From: Dehalococcoidales bacterium
GTDB taxonomy: Bacteria > Chloroflexota > Dehalococcoidia > Dehalococcoidales > UBA3254
Length of the DNA: 55,639 nt
Reading direction: 5' to 3'
Assembly (NCBI GenBank): GCA_016926695.1
Contig: JAFGOB010000104.1
Coordinates: forward strand, 1 to 55,639
Part shown: positions 17,360 to 25,284 of the stretch, in pieces
How the letters are laid out: each line of letters begins with the position of its first letter
Position numbering within the stretch: position 1 is the stretch's first letter
Notes under the pieces: model-generated
What the model was told of the DNA's origin: nothing
What the model saw: the letters and a program-made list of their open reading frames with translations, nothing else
The model's database searches: none
Made by a program: the position numbers and the translations under genes

Positions 17360-19351
17360 TTATTGATTATCTTCAACGAACCAGTAGTAATAATCATTCA
17401 CAAAATGTTTATTGTAAGGCATGGCATTATCAGTTCTTTCGCTTCCATATGTATCATCAACATAAACCCAGTTGCCATTAACAAGTGCTTTGAGGTCGTA
17501 TGATACAAATTGATGATCAAGGACTGCCCATGAATCCTCAGGATAACCCCATTCTTCAAATCCGTCCCAACCGGCAATGTCTTGGTAATTATTAGGATCT
17601 CCATAATTGTCTTCGAACATAATATACTCCCAGGTTGATTGGGAGAAATTATAGAGTTGAGTTACCCAGCAATCCCATACGTCAGACCAAAATGTAAATA
17701 CTGTAAAGAAGCCTCCACCTTCAACGTATGGGTCAACATCATTGCCCTTAATCCTCCAGAACCACTGCGCAGGGTTATAAGCAAAATCGTAAAAAGCTAT
17801 TTGTCTTTGATAACTTGATGTTTCCGGATCATAATAGTAACAGGCTGTGGCTTCTACAGGAGACAAGTTTGGGCACTTTAGAGTTGGTGCATATAATTGG
17901 GAATGTTGAGTGGGTACAGAATAATCCTTGAAAAGAGTCTGATAAGCCCAAACTCCTTTTATTGTATTGTTAATCATTTGTGTACCCCAATGGCGATGTG
18001 ATTGCCTGTAGCCTATATCATAATCGCTAAAGCAGCTATCTCCTTTCGGGCAAGAAGCCTTTATCCAGTAGTAATAGGTAGTACCGGCGACCGCAGTGGT
18101 GTCTTCATAGGATGTCGAAGTGGGTGAGCCTATCAAACTGGCGCTGCCGCTGCTATTGGAAGTATGTCGGTAAACTTTATAACTGGTAGCGCCACTGGAT
18201 GCTGTCCAGGATATTCTGATTTTATCAGAATATGTTCCATCGGATGCTGATACACCAGATGGGGCAGATACAGTTGCCCGCCAACCGGTGTCATGGTCAC
18301 TAAAATCGCTATCTCCTGAGGTGTTATATGCCTTCATCCAGTAATAATAGGTGGTTCCGACTATAGCTGTATAATCATAATAAGGTGAATTTGTGTCCGT
18401 GCCGACTTCAGTAGCCGTAACGTTGTTATTGGTCGTGTTACGAAAGACCTTATAGCCGGTAGCCCCGCTTGAAGCCGTCCATGATATTCTGACTTTATTC
18501 GTATAGGTTCCATCTGTTGCTAAGACATTGGTTGGAGCGGCCGGAACGGAAACCGCCCGCCAGCCGGTATCGGGGCTGCTGAAGTCGCTGTCACCGCCAT
18601 CGTTGTGAGCCTTAACCCAGTAATAGTAGGTAGTCCCGGCGACCGCACTGGTATCATCAAAGGAAGTCGAAGTAGGTGAACCTATCAAACTGGCGCTGCC
18701 GCTGCTATTAGAAGTATTGCGGTAAACTTTATAACTGGTAGCGCCGCTGGATGCTGTCCAGGTAATCCGGACTTTATCGGTATAAATACCGTCTGATGCA
18801 TATACATTACTAGGTGCTGTAGGAGGCGTTATAGAATATTCAATGTGCAATTGAGCTGCTTGGCTAGGAGAATGCCAGTATGCCTGTGCATTTCTATATG
18901 CCCCTCCAGAACTACGCTTATCAAAATCGTCCCAGAATAAAGCCAGACTTTCATTATCAGGGGCATGAGCATTTATCAATTCCTGGATGATAGTGTTTAT
19001 TTCAGGAGAATTATATGCACTGTTTTCCGTCCATGCTCCGATATTATCCCAGTTAACCTGAGCAGACGTTATGTAGTCATTATTCGGCCCATCTGCGATA
19101 GTGCCTCGCCTGGTTTGGAAATCGTAAATTGTAGAAAACGCTGCAGGATTGTCTTGTTTATTTCCGGTAATCTTGGACATAACGGAAGTAGAAGTTGTGG
19201 TTTCACCGGCATAAAAAGTAATATAAGAGCTAGTTATAGTACTACCGCTGGGGATGGTTATACCCGGAAACCTGAATCCGCTCCCGAGAGCAGTGTATTG
19301 CGGGGTGCCAAGGAGCTCACCAACCCAACGACCTGGATCTGCCGTTATCAT
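17360..19351 (-). CDS. Fibronectin type III repeat protein, segment 3 of an interrupted secreted protein
   Basis: A 663-residue frame without a signal peptide. It begins inside a beta-rich domain (GITIPSGSTITSSYITFYA to INTIIQELINAH), a CBM/DNRLRE-like jelly-roll pattern. Three fibronectin type III repeats follow, starting near residues 196, 282 and 372, each with RI(T/S)WTASSGAT and GTTYYYW. The last 220 residues are a Trp/Tyr-rich domain of unknown type. The reading frame continues upstream through an in-frame TAA (19376-19378) into the next segment, and no frameshift is needed. The ATG used here therefore lies within a domain, and this is probably part of a disrupted gene. Repeats 1 and 3 are nearly identical in DNA. 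Confidence 0.7.
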   Translation of the reverse strand: MITADPGRWVGELLGTPQYTALGSGFRFPGITIPSGSTITSSYITFYAGETTTSTSVMSKITGNKQDNPAAFSTIYDFQTRRGTIADGPNNDYITSAQVNWDNIGAWTENSAYNSPEINTIIQELINAHAPDNESLALFWDDFDKRSSGGAYRNAQAYWHSPSQAAQLHIEYSITPPTAPSNVYASDGIYTDKVRITWTASSGATSYKVYRNTSNSSGSASLIGSPTSTSFDDTSAVAGTTYYYWVKAHNDGGDSDFSSPDTGWRAVSVPAAPTNVLATDGTYTNKVRISWTASSGATGYKVFRNTTNNNVTATEVGTDTNSPYYDYTAIVGTTYYYWMKAYNTSGDSDFSDHDTGWRATVSAPSGVSASDGTYSDKIRISWTASSGATSYKVYRHTSNSSGSASLIGSPTSTSYEDTTAVAGTTYYYWIKASCPKGDSCFSDYDIGYRQSHRHWGTQMINNTIKGVWAYQTLFKDYSVPTQHSQLYAPTLKCPNLSPVEATACYYYDPETSSYQRQIAFYDFAYNPAQWFWRIKGNDVDPYVEGGGFFTVFTFWSDVWDCWVTQLYNFSQSTWEYIMFEDNYGDPNNYQDIAGWDGFEEWGYPEDSWAVLDHQFVSYDLKALVNGNWVYVDDTYGSERTDNAMPYNKHFVNDYYYWFVEDNQ

Positions 19352-19375
19352 GCCCCAGCTTGTAAAAGAAAACCA

Positions 19376-19801
19376 TTATACCAGTGTATCGTTATAATAT
19401 TCGCCTGTTTGAACGTTTATCGTCGGATTAATAGTTTTGGGATACTTGCCGCCCTTTTCAATCCTTTCAATAACCCTGTTCCCTTTTTGTTCAATAGTGA
19501 CTTCAATAGGTTTATGATCGGCATCGAGTCCTGTATATTTGACGGGGATACCTCCGTCCTGAATTTCAAACTCCATTTCATGAGGAGCATTTTCACTTTT
19601 AACTATCCAATTGAATTCAACTTTGGTATACTCAGCTACAATGGCAATATCCAAATCAGTGTCAATATTATCCCATCTAATATTATTTTTCGACATTATT
19701 GTATTAACGTTTTTAATAGTATTAATATCCTTATTACCTATTTTGACAAGCTTTGTTTTGGCTATCTTCCCTGTCTTTTTATCTTGAAATGTGATGGACA
19801 T
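19376..19801 (-). CDS. Segment 2 of the interrupted secreted protein
   Basis: A 141-residue frame lying exactly in phase with the segments on both sides. Its content (VTFQDKKTG-like start SITFQDKKTGKIAKTKLVKIG, then alternating strands such as EFNWIVKSENAPHEMEFEIQ) reads as the middle of an extracellular beta domain, not a free protein. It has no signal peptide and no ribosome site at the ATG. It is bounded by in-frame TAA codons at 19817-19819 and 19376-19378. Confidence 0.55.
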   Translation of the reverse strand: MSITFQDKKTGKIAKTKLVKIGNKDINTIKNVNTIMSKNNIRWDNIDTDLDIAIVAEYTKVEFNWIVKSENAPHEMEFEIQDGGIPVKYTGLDADHKPIEVTIEQKGNRVIERIEKGGKYPKTINPTINVQTGEYYNDTLV

Positions 19802-19816
19802 ATTTTTTTGATCAAC

Positions 19817-20149
19817 TTATAAAATATAAGGAGTTTTATTAACCAATCCATTTTCCATATTCAGGTCTATATCCTTCCACATCTCAGCTTTATCCGCGTA
19901 ATTATCTTTATAATGAATAGGTCCCATGGCTACATCTATCGCATAAATATCTTCTCCCAGATAGTACTTCTTGGCGTTTTCGGTCCTTTCGTATATTATC
20001 TCGTCTCCAGGTTTAACTGAAGATTGTTCTGTTGTTGTTTCGACCGATTGATTTTCATCTGGATTGTCAGCATATATGTTTTCTCCTGTTATAATGATAG
20101 TAAGTATAAATACTATGGTTATTGACAGAAATAAATTAACTAATCGCAT
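19817..20149 (-). CDS. Segment 1 (signal peptide and N-terminus) of the interrupted secreted protein
   Basis: The start at 20149 has GGAGGT five bases upstream and gives a clear signal peptide, MRLVNLFLSITIVFILTIII, with likely cleavage after IYA. The mature part includes GPIHYKDNYADKAEMWKDID, an N-terminal pattern I associate with large secreted proteins of Dehalococcoidia. It stops after 110 residues at a TAA. The same frame continues for seven codons to segment 2. If intact, the three segments would form a protein of about 930 residues. Confidence 0.6.
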   Translation of the reverse strand: MRLVNLFLSITIVFILTIIITGENIYADNPDENQSVETTTEQSSVKPGDEIIYERTENAKKYYLGEDIYAIDVAMGPIHYKDNYADKAEMWKDIDLNMENGLVNKTPYIL

Positions 20150-20786
20150 TTCATACCTCCATATTATAATCGAAACCAATTTACTAAACGTGAAGATAGC
20201 TAAAAATAACGCTTAAATTGTCATTAACCGTTATAGGTCTATAATTATTTATATAATAGTTAATTAATAATTACAGTAATAAATGCGTCGATATAAATAA
20301 TTTATTCTCAAATATATAATGGTATATATTTTATGAAACTTACAAATATATAAAAGAACATATGATATACAACGGATATGCTATTACGTTTTTATATTTT
20401 TATCAAGCAATTATATTAGTACAATGGTACTAATCTTAAAATAGAATAATAGAGCATAAATAGAGAATACTATACCATAACTATCTGAATACTGAAGCTA
20501 TCCCTTTTCTCAAATATCATAACTCAAAACTCATAACTCTAAAGTCATTACTCGAAACTCATAAAAAGGTGACACCCAACGCTTTACAATAATAGAACAT
20601 ATGTGCTATGATATACCCCGGCTGTTTATAACCTGCGGCGATATGCCTTCTTTAACCAGTGAAAAGGCCGGGCTATTTAAAAAAGTAATTTTTGTGAAAA
20701 CGAATCCATTGAAGCTAAAAAGCTTTGGCCTCCCGTCTTGCAGCGGTGGATATTTCGGTGCGGCAGAGCCGCCAGTACGGTGTATA
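20150..20786. other. AT-rich gene-free stretch
   Basis: From 20150 to about 20560 the DNA is strongly AT-rich with no credible reading frame. Around 20520-20565 the words ACTCATAACTC and close variants repeat several times. At 20584-20612 TTTACA and TATGAT with an 18-base spacer flank the palindrome GAACATATGTGC (20595-20606), which recurs before the DUF134 gene. What this promoter-like site once served is unclear; only a short unrecognised frame follows before the transposon-like end. Confidence 0.5.
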
Positions 20787-21255
20787 TTGAGCCACCCTGT
20801 TAACGGAAATGAGCCACTGAGTTAATGACTGAGCCACCGGAGATAATGCATGGAGGGCAGAGACTGCTATGAGCTTATGATGTTTATCAGTCCTTCCATC
20901 TACGCCCGGTTCAAGATTTTTAAGGATATATGATGATCAATCCCATCGTAGGGTCGGGTTTATCAACCCGACCGCCCTTAACCCATGGAATTGCTCGCGG
21001 TTTCATTTAATCCGGCACTCCCTGTGGCTACATTGCCACGTAAAAAGTTTACCGGTCTTTATGAATAGGCATCTGGATAATTCCAGTATCATCTTTGTTC
21101 AGAAGTGATTGCGGGCTGGTTTCGAAACCAGCCCCTTGCTACAAGGTGGTACTCGTGGATATTTTCGTAAAAGTACTATAGTTTACCGGGAATTGTCACA
21201 ATAAATGGCTATCACATTCAAAGGGTGGCTCATTTTGATTAACACCCTGGCTCAA
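20787..21255. mobile_element. Probable transposable-element remnant with 31-bp inverted ends
   Basis: The left end (20787-20817) and the reverse complement of the right end (21225-21255) agree at 25 of 31 bases. Each contains two copies of the word TGAGCCA, and further copies lie just inside the left end (20829) and outside the right end (21270). Multiple terminal repeats of this kind are known from IS21-type elements, but no transposase gene is left between them, only a REP-like pair. It could also be a small non-autonomous element. Confidence 0.45.
20948..21142. repeat. REP-like palindrome pair, third copy
   Basis: A forward palindrome (20948-20978, CGTAGGGTCGGGTTT then AACCCGACCGCCC) and a reverse one (21111-21142, GCGGGCTGGTTTCG then AAACCAGCCCCTTGCTAC). 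The spacer and arm sequences differ from the other pairs. The GTAGGG head, the GCGGGC tail and the head-out orientation are the same. Confidence 0.65.
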
Positions 21256-21340
21256 ACTCATTGGATTGGGTGCTCATTTTGGATTACAGTATTCAAACAT
21301 CCGGGGGTGAGAGATAGTTCTCTTTTCCTGGAAGGCGCTA

Positions 21341-21388
21341 TTGACAAAAATACTCAATTATCTTATCCTTTATTATGAACATATGTCC
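21341..21388 (+). promoter_or_regulatory. Promoter and palindrome before the DUF134 gene
   Basis: TTGACA (21341-21346), a 17-base spacer and TATCCT (21364-21369) form a good sigma-70-type promoter. The near-palindrome GAACATATGTCC (21377-21388) lies at the expected transcription start. Ten of its twelve bases match GAACATATGTGC at 20595-20606. Autoregulation by the helix-turn-helix protein encoded next is a reasonable guess. Confidence 0.5.
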
Positions 21389-21412
21389 ACTATTCAGGGG
21401 GGGGTAATAAAC

Positions 21413-21883
21413 ATGGGAAGACCTCCGCTTTCAAGGCGGGTTAGCTTCATTCCACCGGTTACCTACTTCAAGCCGGCAGGCATTCCTCTCAGCCAACTGG
21501 AAGAAATAGAGCTTTCGATAGAGGAGATAGAGTCCCTGAGACTCAAGGACCTGGAAGACCTTGAGCAGGAGCAATGTGCTGAAAAGATGAATATCTCCAG
21601 AACAACGTTCGTACGCATACTGGACTCAGCCCGCCGGAAGGCGGCTGAAGCTTTAATCAATGGCAAGGCAATACGGATTGAGGGAGGCAACTACGAACTG
21701 GCATCCCGCCGTTTCCGCTGCCTGAACAACCATGAATGGGATATATCTGATGAATCGCTGATGAGCAGCGGTCCGCAGGCCTGTCCCACCTGCGGCACCG
21801 GAGATATCAGGGTAATACCACCCGTCTCGAATACCGGCTGTCACCGGGGTCAATGCCGGCGCGGCAGGCGCCGGACCGCATAA
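21413..21883 (+). CDS. DUF134 (UPF0251) family DNA-binding protein with C-terminal zinc-ribbon
   Basis: A 156-residue protein opening with MGRPPLSRRVSFIPPVTYFKP, the DUF134 hallmark. A sigma-70-region-4-like helix-turn-helix follows (SIEEIESLRLKDLEDLEQEQ to MNISRTTFVRILDSARRKAAEAL, residues 37-85). Unlike the shortest family members it has a C-terminal part with RFRCLNNHEWD, CPTCGTGD and GCHRGQC, a likely metal site. I use the ATG at 21413 with a G-rich site; an earlier TTG lies inside the promoter. DUF134 proteins often sit beside NifX/NifB-like or metal-related genes, and here they precede a DUF364 protein. The regulatory role is inferred from the fold. Confidence 0.85.
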   Translation: MGRPPLSRRVSFIPPVTYFKPAGIPLSQLEEIELSIEEIESLRLKDLEDLEQEQCAEKMNISRTTFVRILDSARRKAAEALINGKAIRIEGGNYELASRRFRCLNNHEWDISDESLMSSGPQACPTCGTGDIRVIPPVSNTGCHRGQCRRGRRRTA

Positions 21884-21916
21884 ATCAAAAAATCCATCCC
21901 AGGAGCCGTAAAGTAC

Positions 21917-22660
21917 ATGAAAATAATTGACGACCTTTTGTCCACCCTGGATATGACCGCGCAGGTGAGGGATATCCGTCTGGGACTCTTTCATTCAGCG
22001 GTTGTAACACGCAATTGCGGGCTGGCTGCGACCCTTTCCAAAGACGTGCTGCGGCAGCACCATGAAGGAGAACCTTTGATTAAGGAACCCGGCAGCTTGC
22101 TCAGCAGATCGGCTGAAGATCTCGCCAGGCTGGCTTATTCCGGGTCATTGCTCGAGGCAGTGATTGGTATAGCAACCATAAATTCGTTGGTCGATGTTGA
22201 CGAGTCCTCCTGCATTAATCTCAACGCCGCCGACCTTATCGCCGAGAAAGGGAAAGGGAAGAAAATATGTATTATCGGGCACTTTCCCTTCATTCCCAGA
22301 CTGCAAGGCCTGGCCGAGAAAGTATGGGTGATTGATAAAAACCCCCAGGAAGGCGACCTGACCGAGGAACAGAGCGAAAATATCGTCCCCCGGGCGGATG
22401 TAGTGGGAATAACCGGCACGGCCATTACAAATCATACTATCGAGCACCTTCTCGAGCTATGCGCTAAAAAGGCTTATGTGGTGGTGCTGGGGGATTCAGC
22501 CCCATTGTCTCCGGTGCTGTTCAACTATGGTATCGATGCCGTATCCGGCACAAAGGTCGTTGATCCCGGCGCCGTTCTGAATTGTGTCAGCCAGGGCGCT
22601 ACCTACCGGCAAATCAAAGGTATTGCCAAACTGATCATGAAACGCGAATACTATCAATAG
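21917..22660 (+). CDS. DUF364 protein with DUF4213 N-terminal domain (putative metal-chelate enzyme)
   Basis: A 247-residue protein. The N-terminal DUF4213 part includes RDIRLGLFHSAVVTRNCGLAAT and a helix ending LARLAYSGSLLEAVIGIATINSL. The C-terminal Rossmann-like DUF364 part has ICIIGHFPFIP near residue 113, ADVVGITGTAITNHTIE near 161 and VVLGDSAPLSP. The one structure I know for this family was read as a two-fold enzyme possibly acting in heavy-metal chelation. It follows DUF134 by 33 bases and is likely in the same transcript. A second, more divergent DUF364 gene closes the molybdate operon at 38217. Confidence 0.83.
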   Translation: MKIIDDLLSTLDMTAQVRDIRLGLFHSAVVTRNCGLAATLSKDVLRQHHEGEPLIKEPGSLLSRSAEDLARLAYSGSLLEAVIGIATINSLVDVDESSCINLNAADLIAEKGKGKKICIIGHFPFIPRLQGLAEKVWVIDKNPQEGDLTEEQSENIVPRADVVGITGTAITNHTIEHLLELCAKKAYVVVLGDSAPLSPVLFNYGIDAVSGTKVVDPGAVLNCVSQGATYRQIKGIAKLIMKREYYQ

Positions 22661-22794
22661 CACGGCATTTCTCTGTGCAAATCACGCGTAGTTACTAACT
22701 ATACAAATTTTATAGATATCCGTTCTATCTGAACTTAAGAGGCAGAAAACTATCAACAGTGCCGGAGTCAGTCTACAGGGAGGTGGAAGCTGGA

Positions 22795-22998
22795 ATGCCC
22801 GGAAAAGATGGCACAGGACCTGACGGCAAAGGACCAATGACAGGGCGCGGTTTTGGAGAATGCGTAATACCCTTCAATACCCCGCAGGAAGAGATCGATT
22901 TTCTGAAAAGCCGGAAAAAAGCCTTGGAGGAGCAGCTCCAACTGGTTGAGGACAGGTTAATGGCACTGGAAGCAACAGACCGCAGAAGCAAAAAATGA
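22795..22998 (+). CDS. DUF5320 small protein
   Basis: A 67-residue protein: MPGKDGTGPDGKGPMTGRGFGEC, the conserved Gly/Pro-rich head of DUF5320, then a short link and a coiled-coil (EEIDFLKSRKKALEEQLQLVEDRLMALE). The GGGAGGTGG site is well placed for the ATG at 22795; a GTG 36 bases earlier lies in front of that site. These proteins are commonly found beside DUF134 and NifX-type genes, so this gene fits the cluster. Function unknown. Confidence 0.8.
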   Translation: MPGKDGTGPDGKGPMTGRGFGECVIPFNTPQEEIDFLKSRKKALEEQLQLVEDRLMALEATDRRSKK

Positions 22999-23044
22999 AA
23001 ATCACGGTTTCGACCCTCAGTACGTCCTCAGATTTTTCGGCGGG

Positions 23045-23135
23045 TCCCGGTTAAGATTGTTGCAATCTCCCGGTACAAAACTATTTGTATTCTATTATAA
23101 TTTACAGTATTGTATTATAATTGTACAATAATACA
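23045..23135. promoter_or_regulatory. Cluster of short palindromes before the methyltransferase gene
   Basis: Three inverted repeats lie in the 178-base gap. They are GATTG-TTG-CAATC (23055-23067), TACAAA-ACTA-TTTGTA (23074-23089) and one centred on ATTGTACAAT with outer arms GTATT/AATAC (23112-23134). TATAAT occurs at 23096-23101 and 23116-23121, the second inside the last palindrome, but no good -35 pairs with either. The density suggests a controlled start for the following gene run. Confidence 0.4.
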
Positions 23136-23176
23136 TAAATATTAAAATATACAAATATTTGAAGATTAGTTGAATT

Positions 23177-23836
23177 ATGACAAAGCCAAGTTATGGTGCT
23201 TTCAATGAACTGGCTGCTGAGTACGATGCCTGGTTTGATGGAGAGGGAAGGAACGTCTTTAAAACCGAATTGAACGCCCTTCAATCTCTCCTGCCTTACC
23301 TGCCTGAACCGTGGCTTGAGATCGGCGCCGGCAGCGGCCGTTTTGCGCAGGCGCTGGGAATAAAAACAGGGATCGAACCATCTTTAAACATGGGAAAAGC
23401 AGCCGCGCGCAGAGGAATAAATATAGTGCGCGGTACGGGAGAACAGCAGATTTTTAGCGATGCCTCTTTCGGCACAGTCTTTTTGATCACTGCACTCTGT
23501 TTTGTAAAAGAGCCTTTAAAAGTAATGGAAGAAACATATCGTCTACTTAAATCCGGTGGTAAAATGGTATTGGGCTTGATTTTAAAGGATAATCCCTGGG
23601 GACAGACCTACGAGCAGCAAAAACGTGAAGGCCATCCAATTTATGCACATGCTACTTTTTACCGGTGCAACGAGGTAGCCCGGCTTACGTTGCAGGCAGG
23701 GTTTTCGGGGGAGAGGATCGTTTCAACCCTTTTCCAGAAACCCGGCTATGTAGAGTACCCGGAAGATCCCCTAGACGGATTCTACCGAGATGCCGGCTTT
23801 GTGGTTATCGTTGCGGGAAAACCTTGTAATCAATAA
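23177..23836 (+). CDS. Class I SAM-dependent methyltransferase
   Basis: A 219-residue protein with Methyltransf_11-type motifs: motif I WLEIGAGSGRFAQALG (about residues 44-59), an acidic residue after IKTGIEPS, DASFGTVFLITALCFVKEP (motif II region) and LLKSGGKMVLGLI (motif III). The N-terminal FNELAAEYDAWFDGEG is the usual cap. It acts on an unknown small molecule; UbiE-like and arsenite-type alternatives lack their specific motifs here. It begins the same-strand run that leads to the CoA-dehydratase-like genes, with a 43-base gap to the next gene. Confidence 0.82.
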   Translation: MTKPSYGAFNELAAEYDAWFDGEGRNVFKTELNALQSLLPYLPEPWLEIGAGSGRFAQALGIKTGIEPSLNMGKAAARRGINIVRGTGEQQIFSDASFGTVFLITALCFVKEPLKVMEETYRLLKSGGKMVLGLILKDNPWGQTYEQQKREGHPIYAHATFYRCNEVARLTLQAGFSGERIVSTLFQKPGYVEYPEDPLDGFYRDAGFVVIVAGKPCNQ

Positions 23837-23879
23837 TACGGCAATATAATTTCAACATTTTAAAAGGAGAGGCAAAAGC

Positions 23880-25226
23880 GTGGCAAAATATGATGTGGTA
23901 ATTGTGGGAGGCAGCGCTGCGGGGGCGACAGCAGCGGTTAGCTGCAAACGCCGGAACCGGGGAAAAACGGTAGCGATCGTCCGCCAGGAAAAGCAGGTGC
24001 TGGTACCCTGCGGAATCCCTTATATTTTCGGCACACTGGGCAGCCCGCAAAAAAATCTTATTCCGGATAGTCTGCTGAGCAACGCAGGGGTGGACATCAT
24101 CATTGAAAAAGCCATTCACATAGACCGTGAAAAGAAAGTCCTTCACGTAACAGGGGATAAAGAGATCCAATACGATAAATTGCTGATCTCAACAGGCTCT
24201 TTACCAGCCCAGTTGCCTATTCCTGGCATCGATAAGGAAAATGTATTCTTAATTCAAAAGGATGTCGACTATCTTCAAAATATGCTGGAGGCTGTTAATC
24301 AGGCGAAAGATATCATTATTATCGGCGGGGGTTTCATCGGCGCTGAATTCGCTGATGAGTGCAAGAAAAACCGGGATAACAACGTTACCATTGTTGAAAC
24401 GCTTCCTCACTGCCTTCAACTGGCATTTGACGATGAATTCTGTGTCGAGGCCGAATCCGTCCTGACCAGCAGAGGAGTAAAAATAATAACCAGGCAGACC
24501 GTCGCCAGTATTCTCGGAGACGGGAAGGCCAATGCCGTCCAACTGGACAACGGACAGACACTGAAGGCCGACGTGGTAATTGTCAGTATCGGAGTCCTGC
24601 CTAATACCGAACTGGCCCGGGAAGCCGGACTTCAAATCAGCTCTACAACCGGCGGAATCGTGATCGACCGCTATATGCATGTCAGAGACGACAGGGATAT
24701 CCTTGCCTGCGGAGATTGCGTCCTGAAAATCTCATATTTCAATGGAAATCCGGTAAAAACCTGGCTGGCCTCCGTGGCTACCAATGAAGCACGCCTGGCC
24801 GCAGCCAACATGTTTGAAACGCGCTACCAGGGTTTTGGTACCCTGGGAGTCTTTTCCACGCAAATCAGCGACCTGGCTATCGGAGCAGCCGGTCTGACAG
24901 AAAAACAGGCAGCCGAAAACGGATATAACGTGGTGGTCGGCCTGGCCAAATCCCCCAGCAAGCATCCGGGAGGGATGCCCGGAGCCGTACCTACCTCGAC
25001 CAAGCTTATTTTCTCAAAAGAAAACGGGGCGATACTGGGCGGAGAGGCATCCGGAGGGACCTGTGTGGGTGAGATGATTAATGTCATCAGCGCCTGCATC
25101 CAGCACCATATGACGGCCTATGAAGTATCATTGTTCCAGATGGGAACTCATCCGGCACTCTGTGCTTCACCCATAGCCTACCAACTGGTTAACGCGGCTG
25201 AAGAAGCCGTAATGAAACTAACGTAG
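23880..25226 (+). CDS. FAD-dependent pyridine nucleotide-disulfide oxidoreductase (CoA-disulfide reductase/NADH oxidase-like)
   Basis: A 448-residue flavoprotein. The FAD Rossmann motif is VIVGGSAAGATAAV (residues 7-20). The single redox Cys44 lies in VPCGIPYIFG, as in CoA-disulfide reductases, which use one Cys and CoA instead of a CxxxxC pair. The NAD(P) fold begins at IIIIGGGFIGAEFADE, and GDC VLKISYFNG closes the FAD site, followed by a dimerisation domain. It starts with GTG behind AAAAGGAGAGG. Family members reduce CoA disulfide or polysulfide or oxidise NADH. Placed ahead of two CoA-ester reductase-type subunits, it could supply low-potential electrons or keep CoA reduced, but this is inferred. 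Confidence 0.84.
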   Translation: MAKYDVVIVGGSAAGATAAVSCKRRNRGKTVAIVRQEKQVLVPCGIPYIFGTLGSPQKNLIPDSLLSNAGVDIIIEKAIHIDREKKVLHVTGDKEIQYDKLLISTGSLPAQLPIPGIDKENVFLIQKDVDYLQNMLEAVNQAKDIIIIGGGFIGAEFADECKKNRDNNVTIVETLPHCLQLAFDDEFCVEAESVLTSRGVKIITRQTVASILGDGKANAVQLDNGQTLKADVVIVSIGVLPNTELAREAGLQISSTTGGIVIDRYMHVRDDRDILACGDCVLKISYFNGNPVKTWLASVATNEARLAAANMFETRYQGFGTLGVFSTQISDLAIGAAGLTEKQAAENGYNVVVGLAKSPSKHPGGMPGAVPTSTKLIFSKENGAILGGEASGGTCVGEMINVISACIQHHMTAYEVSLFQMGTHPALCASPIAYQLVNAAEEAVMKLT

Positions 25227-25284
25227 CCGTTCCGCCTGAGAGAAAGACTAATACCGCTTCATTTTAAATAAAGAGGAGATCAAA

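Noticed and set aside
20400..20570. CRISPR-like repetition of ACTCATAACTC words
   Set aside because: The repeats are short, unevenly spaced and without unique spacers; simple low-complexity DNA.
20601..20825. A 74-codon frame before the transposon-like end
   Set aside because: No ribosome site and no similarity; it crosses the left end of the element. At most a fragment of a lost gene.
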